Assembly: GCA_017524145.1 (NCBI GenBank)
Contig: JAFWUI010000041.1
Span: 1 to 51,230, forward strand
Reading direction: 5' to 3'
Source of the DNA: Oxalobacter sp.
Lineage (GTDB): Bacteria > Pseudomonadota > Gammaproteobacteria > Burkholderiales > Burkholderiaceae_D
Length of the DNA: 51,230 nucleotides
Positions within the stretch are counted from its first letter, which is position 1. Every line of letters begins with the position of its first letter. The notes beneath the pieces are model-generated. The model saw nothing but the letters and a program-made list of their open reading frames with translations. It had not been told where the DNA came from and did not search any database. The translations under genes were made by a program, and so were the position numbers. Below, piece after piece: positions 17,073 to 25,544 of the stretch.

Positions 17073-18704
17073 ATGGCATCAAAACTTGATAAGGCGTATA
17101 CCGTTGCCGGCGAAGGATACAATCGCTGGCTGGTTCCTACGTCTGCCCTGATGATCCATCTGTGCGTTGGTATGGGCTACGGTATGTCGGTGTTCTGGCT
17201 GCCAATGTCCAAGGCCATCGGTGTGGCTGAAGGGCTGGGTAAATCTAAGGCATGTCCTGCGGACATGAGTTGGTTCAGTGTTCTGTTTACCACAGAATGT
17301 GACTGGAAAGTCGTCCTGTGTTCTGTTGTGTTCTCTATCCTTTTCCTGATGCTGGGTACCACCACAGCAATCTTCGGTAATTGGCTTGAACACGCTGGTC
17401 CACGTCGTTGCGGTCTGTATTCCTGCATCTGCTTCTGCTCCTTCTTCTTCCTGATGGCTATCTCTATGGTTATCCATCAGCTGTGGCTGGCATGGGCTGC
17501 TTCGGTCATCGGTGGTATCGGGCTGGGGCTTGGTTACATCACGCCGGTTTCCACCCTGATCCGTTGGTTCCCTGACCGTGTCGGTATGGCGACCGGTATG
17601 GCTGTTGCAGGTTTCGGTGGCGGTGCAATGTGTGGTTCTCCTTTCGCTCAGCAGCTGATGGCATGGTTCGGTACTTCCACTTCTACCGGTCTGTGGCAGA
17701 CTTTCGCCTGCTTGGGTATAATTTACACCGTCTTCATGCTGGCTGGCTGTTTCACTATCCGTGTCCCACCTCCGGGCTACAAGCCAGCAGGTTGGGAACC
17801 TGATCCTAACAAGAATGTTTCCAGTGCCTTCAACGTTACCACTGCAAGCGCAGTCCGCACCCCTCAGTTCTGGTGCTGCTGGTGCATGCTGTTCCTGAAC
17901 ATCGCTGCTGGTATCGGTGTCCTGGCTATGGCATCCCCTCTGCTGCAGGAAGTGTTCGCAGGTGACCTGATCCATCTGCCAGGCGTCAAGTTCGATGACC
18001 TGACCGATGCACAGAAAGGTCAGGTTGCGATGATTGCAGCCGGTTTTGCTGGCCTGCTGTCCCTGTTCAACATTCTGGGCCGTTTCGTTTGGGCATCCCT
18101 GTCTGATAAGATTGGCCGCCGTTGGGTTTACTACATCTTTGCAGCAGGCGGTGCAGCGCTGTATGCATCCCTGCCATCCCTGGCTGCTTCCCTGAACCTG
18201 CTGCTGTTCCTGGCATGTACCTGCGTCTGCGTCTCCTTCTACGGTGGCGGTTATGCAGTTATCCCGGCTTACCTGAACGACCTGTATGGTCAGCAGTTCG
18301 TTGGTGCAATCCACGGCCGTGTCCTGACCGCTTGGTCTGCTGCAGGTCTGCTGTCTCCTCTGTTCATTAACGTCCTGCGTGAAATGCAGCTGAACGCTGG
18401 TGTTGCAAAGGCAGCGGCTTACTCCATGACCCTGTACTGTATGGCTGGTCTGCTGGTTCTGGAAATCGTGTTCATCACACTGATTCGTCCAGTCAATCCG
18501 AAGTGGCATATGACCCCAGAAGAATTCGCTGCTGAAAAGGCAATCCTGGAAGACAAGCTGAAAGCTGCTATGTCCGAAGGTGTTGTCAAAGGCAAGGAAG
18601 AAGTTGGTATGGGTATGTTCATCCTCCGCTGGGTATTTGTCGGTATCCCACTGGCATATGGCGTTGCGATGACAGCTATCCAGACGGCTAAGATGTTCAT
18701 CTGA
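17073..18704 (+). CDS. OFA-family (oxalate/formate antiporter family) MFS transporter
   Basis: A 543-residue 12-helix MFS carrier of the family typified by OxlT. Family blocks include the helix 4-5 region (GIGLGLGYITPVSTLIRWFPDRVG, read in parts) and NILGRFVWASLSDKIGR near 333-348. Aligned by eye with OxlT, Arg337 matches substrate-binding Arg272, but the position of OxlT Lys355 is Trp421. An extra segment with several Cys follows helix 1. The C-terminus (about 517-541, RWVFVGIPLAYGVAM) is an added membrane segment resembling the separate MFS transporter small subunit of other Burkholderiales. Codons are strikingly biased (almost all Leu as CTG, many GGT, CGT, TCC), implying very high expression. 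A perfect AAGGAG lies 8 bases before the ATG. Likely a carboxylate carrier; substrate not proven. Confidence 0.88.
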   Translation: MASKLDKAYTVAGEGYNRWLVPTSALMIHLCVGMGYGMSVFWLPMSKAIGVAEGLGKSKACPADMSWFSVLFTTECDWKVVLCSVVFSILFLMLGTTTAIFGNWLEHAGPRRCGLYSCICFCSFFFLMAISMVIHQLWLAWAASVIGGIGLGLGYITPVSTLIRWFPDRVGMATGMAVAGFGGGAMCGSPFAQQLMAWFGTSTSTGLWQTFACLGIIYTVFMLAGCFTIRVPPPGYKPAGWEPDPNKNVSSAFNVTTASAVRTPQFWCCWCMLFLNIAAGIGVLAMASPLLQEVFAGDLIHLPGVKFDDLTDAQKGQVAMIAAGFAGLLSLFNILGRFVWASLSDKIGRRWVYYIFAAGGAALYASLPSLAASLNLLLFLACTCVCVSFYGGGYAVIPAYLNDLYGQQFVGAIHGRVLTAWSAAGLLSPLFINVLREMQLNAGVAKAAAYSMTLYCMAGLLVLEIVFITLIRPVNPKWHMTPEEFAAEKAILEDKLKAAMSEGVVKGKEEVGMGMFILRWVFVGIPLAYGVAMTAIQTAKMFI

Positions 18705-18756
18705 CAGGATGTCTTAAGTCCTCTAAGTACAGTTTTAGAACACCCGGACTGTCGAG

Positions 18757-18790
18757 AAATCCCCATGGCTTCGGTCATGGGGATTTTTTA
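18757..18790 (+). terminator. Rho-independent terminator of the OFA transporter
   Basis: A stem AAATCCCCATG/CATGGGGATTT (18757-18767 with 18776-18786) with an 8-base loop containing TTCG is followed by a T run, 53 bases past the transporter stop. Confidence 0.9.
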
Positions 18791-19208
18791 TCTTATGTTC
18801 TTCCTGACATCAATGGGGGATAAGGAAATGGTTGATATTGGAAAGTGTGGTTTATCCTGGAAGGCACAATCTTCAGCCTGATTCTGGAAATACAAGACCA
18901 GTTCACAACCATCTTGGTCAGTATCCAGTAAATTCCGTGCCCAATCCCTGATTGCATGATTTGCATTGATGACAGTCAGTATCAAAACAGGTCAAGTATT
19001 TCCTGGGTTAAACGGGTAGGTTGTACTCGAAGTAAGGATTAAGGTACTGGTTCAGGCAACGTGGCAGCCTTCAAACAACAGTGCTGTCTTGTGAAAACAA
19101 GGCTAAGCGGATATGCAGTTCTTGGTGTCTGGTCCGGTTGTTTCCTTTTGCCAAACTGTTATGTTCGGGATATCTGGTGGGGTTGTGGCAGGGCTGTGTT
19201 ATGGCGGA
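18791..19208. other. Intergenic region with no supported gene
   Basis: About 420 bases between the terminator and the end of the minus-strand MCE gene. Only short frames without good start signals are present (for example a 65-codon minus-strand frame at 18788-18985). In relatives an auxiliary lipoprotein gene can follow an MCE gene; I see no convincing remnant of one here. Confidence 0.5.
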
Positions 19209-20060
19209 TTATTCACCAGGACCTGCAACACGTTTCTTTTGGATCAATGGGGAATTCTGCCCCCGTCGGTAATCGTTCAGGATGCTGTTGATGTTGTTCA
19301 GTACAGCACGGGAATCTTGGGCAATTTTTTCCAGATGCTCAATATCATCAGATGCCGTCCGCTTGGAAATTTCTTCATCGACCAATACAGAGACCTTTTT
19401 TACATCCACTGCCAGTTGATGGAGTGTTTTCACGACTTCATGTCCCTCATGAAGTTTTTCAGGAGCATCAAGGGAAGCGGCATAGATGTGCCATGGTGCT
19501 TCCGCCCAGCTTTTTGAGCGTTGGCTTAAATCATGGATGGTGGAAAAAACCAGTCTGTTATGCCTGCCGTCCAGTAGGGTTGCCAAGCTTTGGGTGACCA
19601 TCTGCACTTCGCGGATGATTTGCAGTCCCCGGGTCTGGACGGCATGATAGGTGCCTTTGGTCATAGGAATATAGGCAGGTGTTTCTTCAGAAGTCACCAG
19701 TTTCTTTGGGGTTGTCCCTTCATCAGAAAGGTCAATTGAGGAGATGCCGGTGACAGGTTGGTAGGCAATGGTGGCGATGGTGCTTTTGGTGATTGGCGCA
19801 TCTTTCTTGAGTTCCAGGTCAATGGCGATATAACCTGGGGCATCTTTACTGAATCCCAGTCCAGTGACGCGCCCAACATCGATTCCGTTGAATTTGACTT
19901 TACCGCCCTTGTTCAGACTGCCGACAGAGTGTTCTGTGATGATCCGGTAAGGGACATATTCTGACTTGTCATGGCCAAGGAAAAACAGGATGCAGACAAT
20001 GGTGGTCCCCAGGATTGCTGTGAACAGCAGTGTGACAAAGGCATAGGATTTATTTTCCAC
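19209..20060 (-). CDS. MCE/MlaD domain protein (lipid-transport substrate-binding type)
   Basis: A 283-residue protein with one N-terminal membrane helix (residues ~7-28) and a periplasmic MCE domain (about 38-115; VGSLNKGGKVKFNGIDVGRV and VTGISSIDLSD are typical). A long helical C-terminus with coiled-coil character (about 140-265) would form the trimer or hexamer stalk. MCE proteins shuttle phospholipids or other hydrophobic molecules between the membranes. GTG start with AAGGA upstream. In most Burkholderiales such a gene lies with permease (MlaE) and ATPase (MlaF) genes; here neither is adjacent, so it is an orphan subunit in this window. Divergent from gltX. Confidence 0.88.
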   Translation of the reverse strand: MENKSYAFVTLLFTAILGTTIVCILFFLGHDKSEYVPYRIITEHSVGSLNKGGKVKFNGIDVGRVTGLGFSKDAPGYIAIDLELKKDAPITKSTIATIAYQPVTGISSIDLSDEGTTPKKLVTSEETPAYIPMTKGTYHAVQTRGLQIIREVQMVTQSLATLLDGRHNRLVFSTIHDLSQRSKSWAEAPWHIYAASLDAPEKLHEGHEVVKTLHQLAVDVKKVSVLVDEEISKRTASDDIEHLEKIAQDSRAVLNNINSILNDYRRGQNSPLIQKKRVAGPGE

Positions 20061-20255
20061 AGTAGGTTCCTTGCATCATGACCCGTTTCCCAGAAGGGTG
20101 TTCCTGTCTGTTGCCATCAGGCAGGATAGGACGGTCAGGAAATACAGCTGACAGGATAGCATAGTCGTTCCAATGGTGCTTGCAGATATTCAGCAAACCC
20201 AGCCACTGAGGTAAAATTATATTTTCTGTTTTTTGACCATCCGATAGAATCCAAC

Positions 20256-21644
20256 ATGACTGTATGAACCCGATTTGCACCAAGCCCAACAGGTTTCCTG
20301 CATCTGGGCGGTGCACGTACCGCACTTTATTCCTGGGCATATGCCCGTCACCATAAAGGTACTTTTGTCCTGCGTATAGAGGACACTGATGTTGAACGTT
20401 CTACTGATGAGGCGGTCCAGGCAATCATTGATGGGATGCAGTGGCTTGGCCTGCATCATGATGAGGGGCCATTCTATCAGATGAAACGTATGGACCGTTA
20501 CCGTGAGGTCATTGCCCAGATGCTCAAGGATGGGACGGCTTATTACTGTTACTGTTCACCAGAAGAATTGGAAGCGATGCGTGAACGCCAGAAAGCCGCA
20601 GGGGAAATCCCCCGTTATGATGGAACCTGGCGTCCTGAGCCTGGCAAAGTCCTGCCACCGGTTCCTGAAGGTGTCAAACCAGTTGTCCGTTTCCGGAATC
20701 CACAGGATGGTGTTGTGACCTGGCATGATAGGGTCAAGGGGGATGTCACTATTGCCAACAGCCAGCTGGATGATTTGATTATTGCCCGTTCAGATGGTAC
20801 GCCGACCTACAATTTCTGCGTGGTCATTGATGACTGGGATATGGGGATTACCCATGTCATTCGTGGAGATGACCATGTCAATAATACTCCCCGCCAGATC
20901 AATATGCTCAAGGCCTTGAATGCGCCGGTTCCTGAATATGCGCATTTGCCGATGATTCTGGGTGATGACGGTGAGAAACTGTCAAAACGTCATGGTGCGG
21001 TCTCTGTCATGGAGTATCCATTGGCAGGCTATCTGCCAGAAGCGATGCTGAATTATCTGGCACGGTTGGGGTGGAGCCATGGGGATGATGAAATCTTCTC
21101 GATGGAACAGTTCTGTGAATGGTTTGATTTTGACCATCTGTCATCGTCTGCTGCACAGTTCAATACGGAAAAGCTTCGATGGCTGAACAACCACTATATC
21201 CGCGAAGCAGACAATGCCCGTTTGGAAGCATTGGTCCGTCCACAGTTGGAAAAACTGGGCGTTGACCTCAGTTCTGGTCCAGACCTGCAGGCAGTCATCG
21301 GTTTGATGAAGGACCGTGCATCGACAGTCAATGAACTGGCGCAGTCCTGCCTGATTTTCTATGGTACACCGCAACCGGACCCTGAAGTGCTTAAATTACA
21401 CCTGACTGATGCTTCCCGTGAAGCATTGAAGGAATATGCGGCAAATATTGAAACCATTGACTGGAACCGTGATGCACTCAAGGCGATGATGAAAGGTATC
21501 CTGAAACAGCGCAAGATGAAGATGCCGCAAGTAGCGATGCCTCTGCGCCTGTTGCTGACAGGGGAACTGCATACCCCGTCTATTGATGCTGTGGTCTGTC
21601 TTTTTGGCCGTGAAACGGTGCTTTCCCGGTTGAAAGGGCTGTAG
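20256..21644 (+). pseudogene. gltX: Glutamate--tRNA ligase with an in-frame TGA at codon 4
   Basis: GluRS, which charges tRNA-Glu. The frame from the ATG at 20256 translates as Met-Thr-Val-stop-Thr-Arg-Phe-Ala-Pro-Ser-Pro-Thr-Gly and continues without further interruption to 21644 (462 codons). The canonical N-terminus is [13 protein letters not shown], so a single CGA-to-TGA change at 20265-20267 explains it. The HIGH-type motif is HLGG (codons 16-19), KMSKS-type is KLSKR (about 241-245), and length and C-terminal anticodon domain are normal. No ATG, GTG or TTG in frame lies between the TGA and the HLGG motif; the first in-frame ATG (codon 61, 20436) would remove the ATP site. Either a sequence error (also possible: one extra C at 20268-20271, with ATG at 20264 then giving [10 protein letters not shown]) or a real lesion bypassed by recoding. 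The gene is normally essential. Confidence 0.85.
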
Positions 21645-21791
21645 CGCGTATCGCCCTTCGATGACAGCTGATAAAGCCCTGTTGGCAAGATTGCCCAGGG
21701 CTTTGCTGTTTCTGGCTGTATTGGGTAGGGCAGGGATGGCTTCTGTCGTTGGTATCATACGGCAGTTATGAGGATTTTTCTGATTTATTTC

Positions 21792-21821
21792 TTGCAGAGG
21801 GTTCAGGTAGGCTGTTATAAT
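21792..21821 (+). promoter_or_regulatory. Promoter of the tRNA-Ala/tRNA-Glu unit
   Basis: TTGCAG at 21792-21797, an 18-base spacer and TATAAT at 21816-21821, 15 bases before the first tRNA. A good sigma-70-type promoter. Confidence 0.7.
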
Positions 21822-21836
21822 CTACCTTCTTCGCAA

Positions 21837-21912
<76 letters not shown>

Positions 21913-21927
21913 GAAGACTGAAATTGT

Positions 21928-22003
21928 GTCCCCATCGTCTAGAGGCCTAGGACACCACCCTTTCACGGTGGGAACAGCGGTTCGAATCCGCTTGGGGATG
22001 CCA
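21928..22003 (+). tRNA. tRNA-Glu (anticodon TTC)
   Basis: A 76-base cloverleaf with acceptor GTCCCCA/TGGGGAT, anticodon loop CTTTCAC with TTC, T arm GGTTCGAATCC, discriminator G and encoded CCA. It lies 15 bases after tRNA-Ala in one transcript and downstream of gltX, which encodes the enzyme that charges it. Confidence 0.96.
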
Positions 22004-22016
22004 TGATCTGCTGAGA

Positions 22017-22041
22017 CGATCCCCTTGGGGATTTTTTTTTG
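22017..22041 (+). terminator. Rho-independent terminator of the tRNA unit
   Basis: The inverted repeat GATCCCC/GGGGATT (about 22018-22031) with a small loop is followed by nine T residues, just after tRNA-Glu. Confidence 0.85.
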
Positions 22042-22092
22042 TCCATCGGTTCTTGATTCCCTGTTTTGGGATAGGGTGGATTCTTTTTGACG

Positions 22093-23349
22093 ATGACAGA
22101 AATGCCGGATATTTCCAGACAACAACCAAAGCTCAGTGCTGACGGTAAGCGGATGACAGCTTTGGCAATGGAGATGTTCTACGCTTCCAGTTTTACAGAA
22201 AGCGAATATGCAAGGCTCCGTTTGCAGGAGCTGGCATCCTCCCTGATTAAACGTGGCCATCAATCAGTCCTCAGCCAGGCCGGGGAGTATCTGTTCAATA
22301 CGGATATGGAGGCGTACAACTGCCTTCTGGAAGTCATAGAATCTTACTGTGAGTCTGCGGTTATTGTAGAAAGGCAGCAGCGTTACCAGTTCCTGCTGGT
22401 GGCAATCCCTGTCTTGGCATGGACCCGCTATACCATTCCTTCCGGTGAATTGGATGCGACGGTCTATCAGGCACTTCATGAAGCATTCCGCCAGACCCTG
22501 TTGGCAGAGGATGTCCAGATGAGCCTGTCTCCTGTACTTTATGCGGTTGACCGCATGCCGATGGAACCCGTTGAAGTTTACCGGGCTTCCCAGCAGTTTC
22601 TTGAATCCATCAAGTCAGGGAATCCCTGTGTCTTGCCTGCCAAGCAGGAGACGGTTCCTTTCATGGCAGATGGGCGTTATCTGCTGGCAGGTGTGATGGC
22701 GGCTGAGGGCAGCCCTATCTTTTGCTGGCAGGCAGTTCCTGACCCAGCTGATATGGAAGCCCAGAAAAACAGGGCATTGCAATTGTGGCAACAGGCTGCC
22801 TTGCCATGGATAAAGCAGGTGTTGCCGGGATGCCATCTTGAGTTTCTGTTACCTGGAGGATTTTTCAACACCTGTCGGAAAACCGACCAGGAAATCCGTT
22901 CAGCAACTGTCCGTGCAGCAGTCCAGTATCTTGAGAATGCTTTGAATATCCCTGCGCAGGCATTAGGGGCTGTCATCGGCGGCTTTGGCAAAGACAGCAG
23001 TGGCAGTCAGGTAGAGGAATACCGTATCAGCTTCTACCATCCAAAGGACAGGAAGATTGTTTATGGTATTGTCTGGCCAATCTACGGGGTTGAGGAAATC
23101 GAGGGCATGAGTATGCCGGTGCTGCTGGAAAAACATCCTGGTTCGACAAAAGCAAAGGCTGGTTCACAGTTACTGGCAATTTTCAGACTGCTCCGTGAAT
23201 TGGGTGTCCAGTTTGAGAAGACACCGGTTGACCGTTTCATTACGGAATATTGCGATGATTGCGGTGCCCCGCTTTTTGCTGATACCAAAGGGGAACTTGT
23301 CCACGCTGAAATGCCGGAAGATATCCAGAAAGATATCAAACTGCATTGA
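22093..23349 (+). CDS. DUF2863 family protein
   Basis: A 418-residue cytoplasmic protein from the ATG at 22093 (a TTG at 22087 is the other option). The pattern matches DUF2863, a family largely confined to Burkholderiales: a helical N-terminus (MTALAMEMFYASSFTESEY), the conserved core PVLAWTRYTIPSGELD at about residues 116-131, YAVDRMPMEPVEVYR, and a C-terminal region ending with a CDDCGAPLFAD motif (two Cys plus an acidic stretch) resembling a half zinc ribbon. Function is unknown. It is monocistronic, between the tRNA terminator and convergent moaC. Confidence 0.8.
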   Translation: MTEMPDISRQQPKLSADGKRMTALAMEMFYASSFTESEYARLRLQELASSLIKRGHQSVLSQAGEYLFNTDMEAYNCLLEVIESYCESAVIVERQQRYQFLLVAIPVLAWTRYTIPSGELDATVYQALHEAFRQTLLAEDVQMSLSPVLYAVDRMPMEPVEVYRASQQFLESIKSGNPCVLPAKQETVPFMADGRYLLAGVMAAEGSPIFCWQAVPDPADMEAQKNRALQLWQQAALPWIKQVLPGCHLEFLLPGGFFNTCRKTDQEIRSATVRAAVQYLENALNIPAQALGAVIGGFGKDSSGSQVEEYRISFYHPKDRKIVYGIVWPIYGVEEIEGMSMPVLLEKHPGSTKAKAGSQLLAIFRLLRELGVQFEKTPVDRFITEYCDDCGAPLFADTKGELVHAEMPEDIQKDIKLH

Positions 23350-23361
23350 TGATGGGCATGG

Positions 23362-23862
23362 TTATCCTGCTTGCCAGAGGCCTGATTTGCCCCCCTTTTT
23401 TTCCAATAGCCGGACATCAGAAATGACCATGCCACGGTCAATGGCCTTCAGCATGTCATAAATAGCCAATAGACCAATCTGTACTGCTGTCAGGGCCTCC
23501 ATCTCAACCCCGGTCTTTCCGATGGTTTCTGCCTGTACACGGCATTCAATACAGTTGTTTCCCGGGATGAAATCCACCGATACATGGGTCAATGGTACAG
23601 GGTGGCACAAGGGGATGATGTCTGCGGTTTTTTTGGAAGCCATTATGGCTGCAATCCTTGCAACGCCCAAGACATCACCTTTATCTGCTTTGCCGTTCAT
23701 GATGACAGCCAATGTTTCTGGTTGCATATGGATGGTTCCAGAAGCCGTGGCAATACGGTGGGAGTCCTGTTTGCCGGCAACATCCACCATATGTGCCTGA
23801 CCGGATTCATCGAAATGCGACAGTGTTGGGATAGCAGTGGCAGCTGAATTGTAAGCAGACAT
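23362..23862 (-). CDS. moaC: Cyclic pyranopterin monophosphate synthase
   Basis: The second enzyme of molybdenum-cofactor synthesis, acting with MoaA to form cPMP from GTP. It is 166 residues, normal length. Conserved blocks are visible: [18 protein letters not shown], the [27 protein letters not shown] region with the active-site Lys and His, and [24 protein letters not shown] with an invariant Met-Glu-Ala. No other moa genes are adjacent. Divergent from the BepA-type protease, with a shared short promoter region. Confidence 0.95.
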   Translation of the reverse strand: MSAYNSAATAIPTLSHFDESGQAHMVDVAGKQDSHRIATASGTIHMQPETLAVIMNGKADKGDVLGVARIAAIMASKKTADIIPLCHPVPLTHVSVDFIPGNNCIECRVQAETIGKTGVEMEALTAVQIGLLAIYDMLKAIDRGMVISDVRLLEKKGGKSGLWQAG

Positions 23863-23920
23863 AAATAAGGCATGGAAAAAGATGATAAAGCGGTATCATA
23901 ACACCATGAGGGAAAACATC

Positions 23921-25447
23921 ATGCCATTCCAGGACAAGACATCATCATCCAGACTGCTTGCTTCTTTCAGGCGGATGGTGTTGCCATTGCTTGCTGTGTT
24001 CTGTATGCAGTTCCCTGTGTATGCCTATGCACAGGCGAATCCAGTACCAAGTATCGGAGATGATGCCCGTACAGCCTTGACGCCAATCCAGGAATACAAA
24101 TTAGGCAGATACATCATGATCCAGATTGAACAGGATCCTGCTTATGTCAAGGATGATGTCCTGAACGAGTACCTGTTTGTCTTGGGAAATAAACTCATTG
24201 CAGCCGATCCGACCATCCGTGGGGAACTTGTCAATGATTTTACCTTTTTCGGCATCAAGGACCGGACACTCAATGCCTTTGCATTGCCAGGAGGGTTTAT
24301 CGGTGTCCATACCGGGTTGATTCTGGCAACGGAGACGGAATCTGAACTGGCATCTGTCCTTTCCCATGAAATAGGGCATGTCTCCCAGCGGCATATTGCC
24401 CGGATGATGGCTTCTTCGCAGAAAGATATCCTGATTCCTATTGCTTCTGCGGCATTGGGCCTGTTGGCAGCAGCTGCCGGCGGAGGGACAGATGCTGCAT
24501 TGGGTACCCTGCTGGCAGGGCAGGGGCTCGCTATTCAGAAGCAGATCAATTTCACGCGGGATGCAGAAAAGGAGGCTGACCGGGTTGGTTTCCAGATTCT
24601 CAAACGGGCAGGGTTCGATGTCAACGATATGGCGGCATTTTTCCAGAAAATGCAGCATGCAACCCGCCTCTACCATGATGCACCATCGCAGTATCTGCGT
24701 ACCCATCCATTGACTTCGGACCGTATTGCTGACGCAGAGGCCCGCGCATTGCATGAACCTTACCGGCAGCATGCTGACAGTGCTGATTTCCAGCTTATCC
24801 GTGCCAAGGCACGTGTCATCCAAAGGGATATGACAGGTGGCCTTTATGAAGCTGAGAAGTTTTTTGCTGAACAGGTCAAGAAGGGTACCCGTTACCAAGT
24901 TGCAGCTGGCTACTATGGGTTGGCATTGATTGCCTTGCAGCGTAAGGATCCAATACTTGCCCAGCTCCGCTTGAATGAAGCCAGGAAGATTTTCAGTGAT
25001 ACAGTCAACCGGCAGAGCATCGCACTGAATGTCCTGGCCGTACAGATTGCGATGGAAAAAGGAAAACCTGGTGACGCCTTCAAGATCACCCGGGATGCCA
25101 TCGACCATTTCCCGTCGTCCCGTGCGATGTCGAACCTTCATATTGAAGCTCTGAGCAAAGGCCATCGGTATGATGAATGCCTCCGTTTTCTGCGCAAGAT
25201 GAAACAACGTTATCCTGAAGATGCATCATTACGGAAGAAGACGGCAGAAATCTATGCAGGAATGGGTAAGAAGGGATTGATGCATCTTTCAATGGCAGAG
25301 TATTACCATTTGTTGCAGGCCAACGAGATGGCGCTTGAACAGCTGAATCTGGCTCGGCGTGAGAAAGATACCACTTTCTATGAACATTCATTGATCGATG
25401 TCTATGAGCGGGAGTGGAAGGCGGAAATCAAAGAAGCAAAAAAGTAA
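23921..25447 (+). CDS. bepA: M48 metalloprotease with TPR domain, BepA-like
   Basis: A periplasmic zinc protease and chaperone in the outer-membrane assembly pathway (BepA/YfgC). The signal peptide ends near YAYAQA. The catalytic HExxH motif is seen as SHEIGHV, followed by QRHIARMMA; the downstream zinc ligand Glu lies in FTRDAEKEADRVGFQIL. A C-terminal TPR region occupies the last ~200 residues. Start uncertain: in-frame ATGs lie at 23882, 23906 and 23921. I favour 23921 because AGGG lies eight bases before it, but 23882 also has GGAAAAAG upstream. About 508 residues, slightly longer than the E. coli protein. Confidence 0.88.
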   Translation: MPFQDKTSSSRLLASFRRMVLPLLAVFCMQFPVYAYAQANPVPSIGDDARTALTPIQEYKLGRYIMIQIEQDPAYVKDDVLNEYLFVLGNKLIAADPTIRGELVNDFTFFGIKDRTLNAFALPGGFIGVHTGLILATETESELASVLSHEIGHVSQRHIARMMASSQKDILIPIASAALGLLAAAAGGGTDAALGTLLAGQGLAIQKQINFTRDAEKEADRVGFQILKRAGFDVNDMAAFFQKMQHATRLYHDAPSQYLRTHPLTSDRIADAEARALHEPYRQHADSADFQLIRAKARVIQRDMTGGLYEAEKFFAEQVKKGTRYQVAAGYYGLALIALQRKDPILAQLRLNEARKIFSDTVNRQSIALNVLAVQIAMEKGKPGDAFKITRDAIDHFPSSRAMSNLHIEALSKGHRYDECLRFLRKMKQRYPEDASLRKKTAEIYAGMGKKGLMHLSMAEYYHLLQANEMALEQLNLARREKDTTFYEHSLIDVYEREWKAEIKEAKK

Positions 25448-25480
25448 GTTCCAATCAAGGGAAATACTTTGTTGACAGTA

Positions 25481-25519
25481 CAAAAAACAATGGCATCACC
25501 CATAAAGGCAATGCCATTG
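25481..25519 (-). terminator. Rho-independent terminator of fabI
   Basis: Read on the minus strand, CAATGGCAT pairs with ATGCCATTG (25511-25519 with 25488-25496), followed by a TTTTTT run, 26 bases past the fabI stop. Confidence 0.8.
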
Positions 25520-25544
25520 CAATCTAGACGCTGTCAGGGAAAAA

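Noticed and set aside
17079-18509. Long minus-strand open frame (476 codons) opposite the OFA transporter
   Set aside because: It has a Cys/Gln/Thr-rich composition without motifs or a ribosome-binding site and results from the extreme codon bias of the plus-strand gene.
18788-18985. Minus-strand frame of 65 codons after the OFA terminator
   Set aside because: Starts within featureless DNA, has no ribosome-binding site and ends in the terminator region.
24101-25207. Minus-strand open frame (368 codons) opposite the BepA-type protease
   Set aside because: The plus-strand gene has a complete HExxH and TPR pattern; the opposite frame has no recognisable features.
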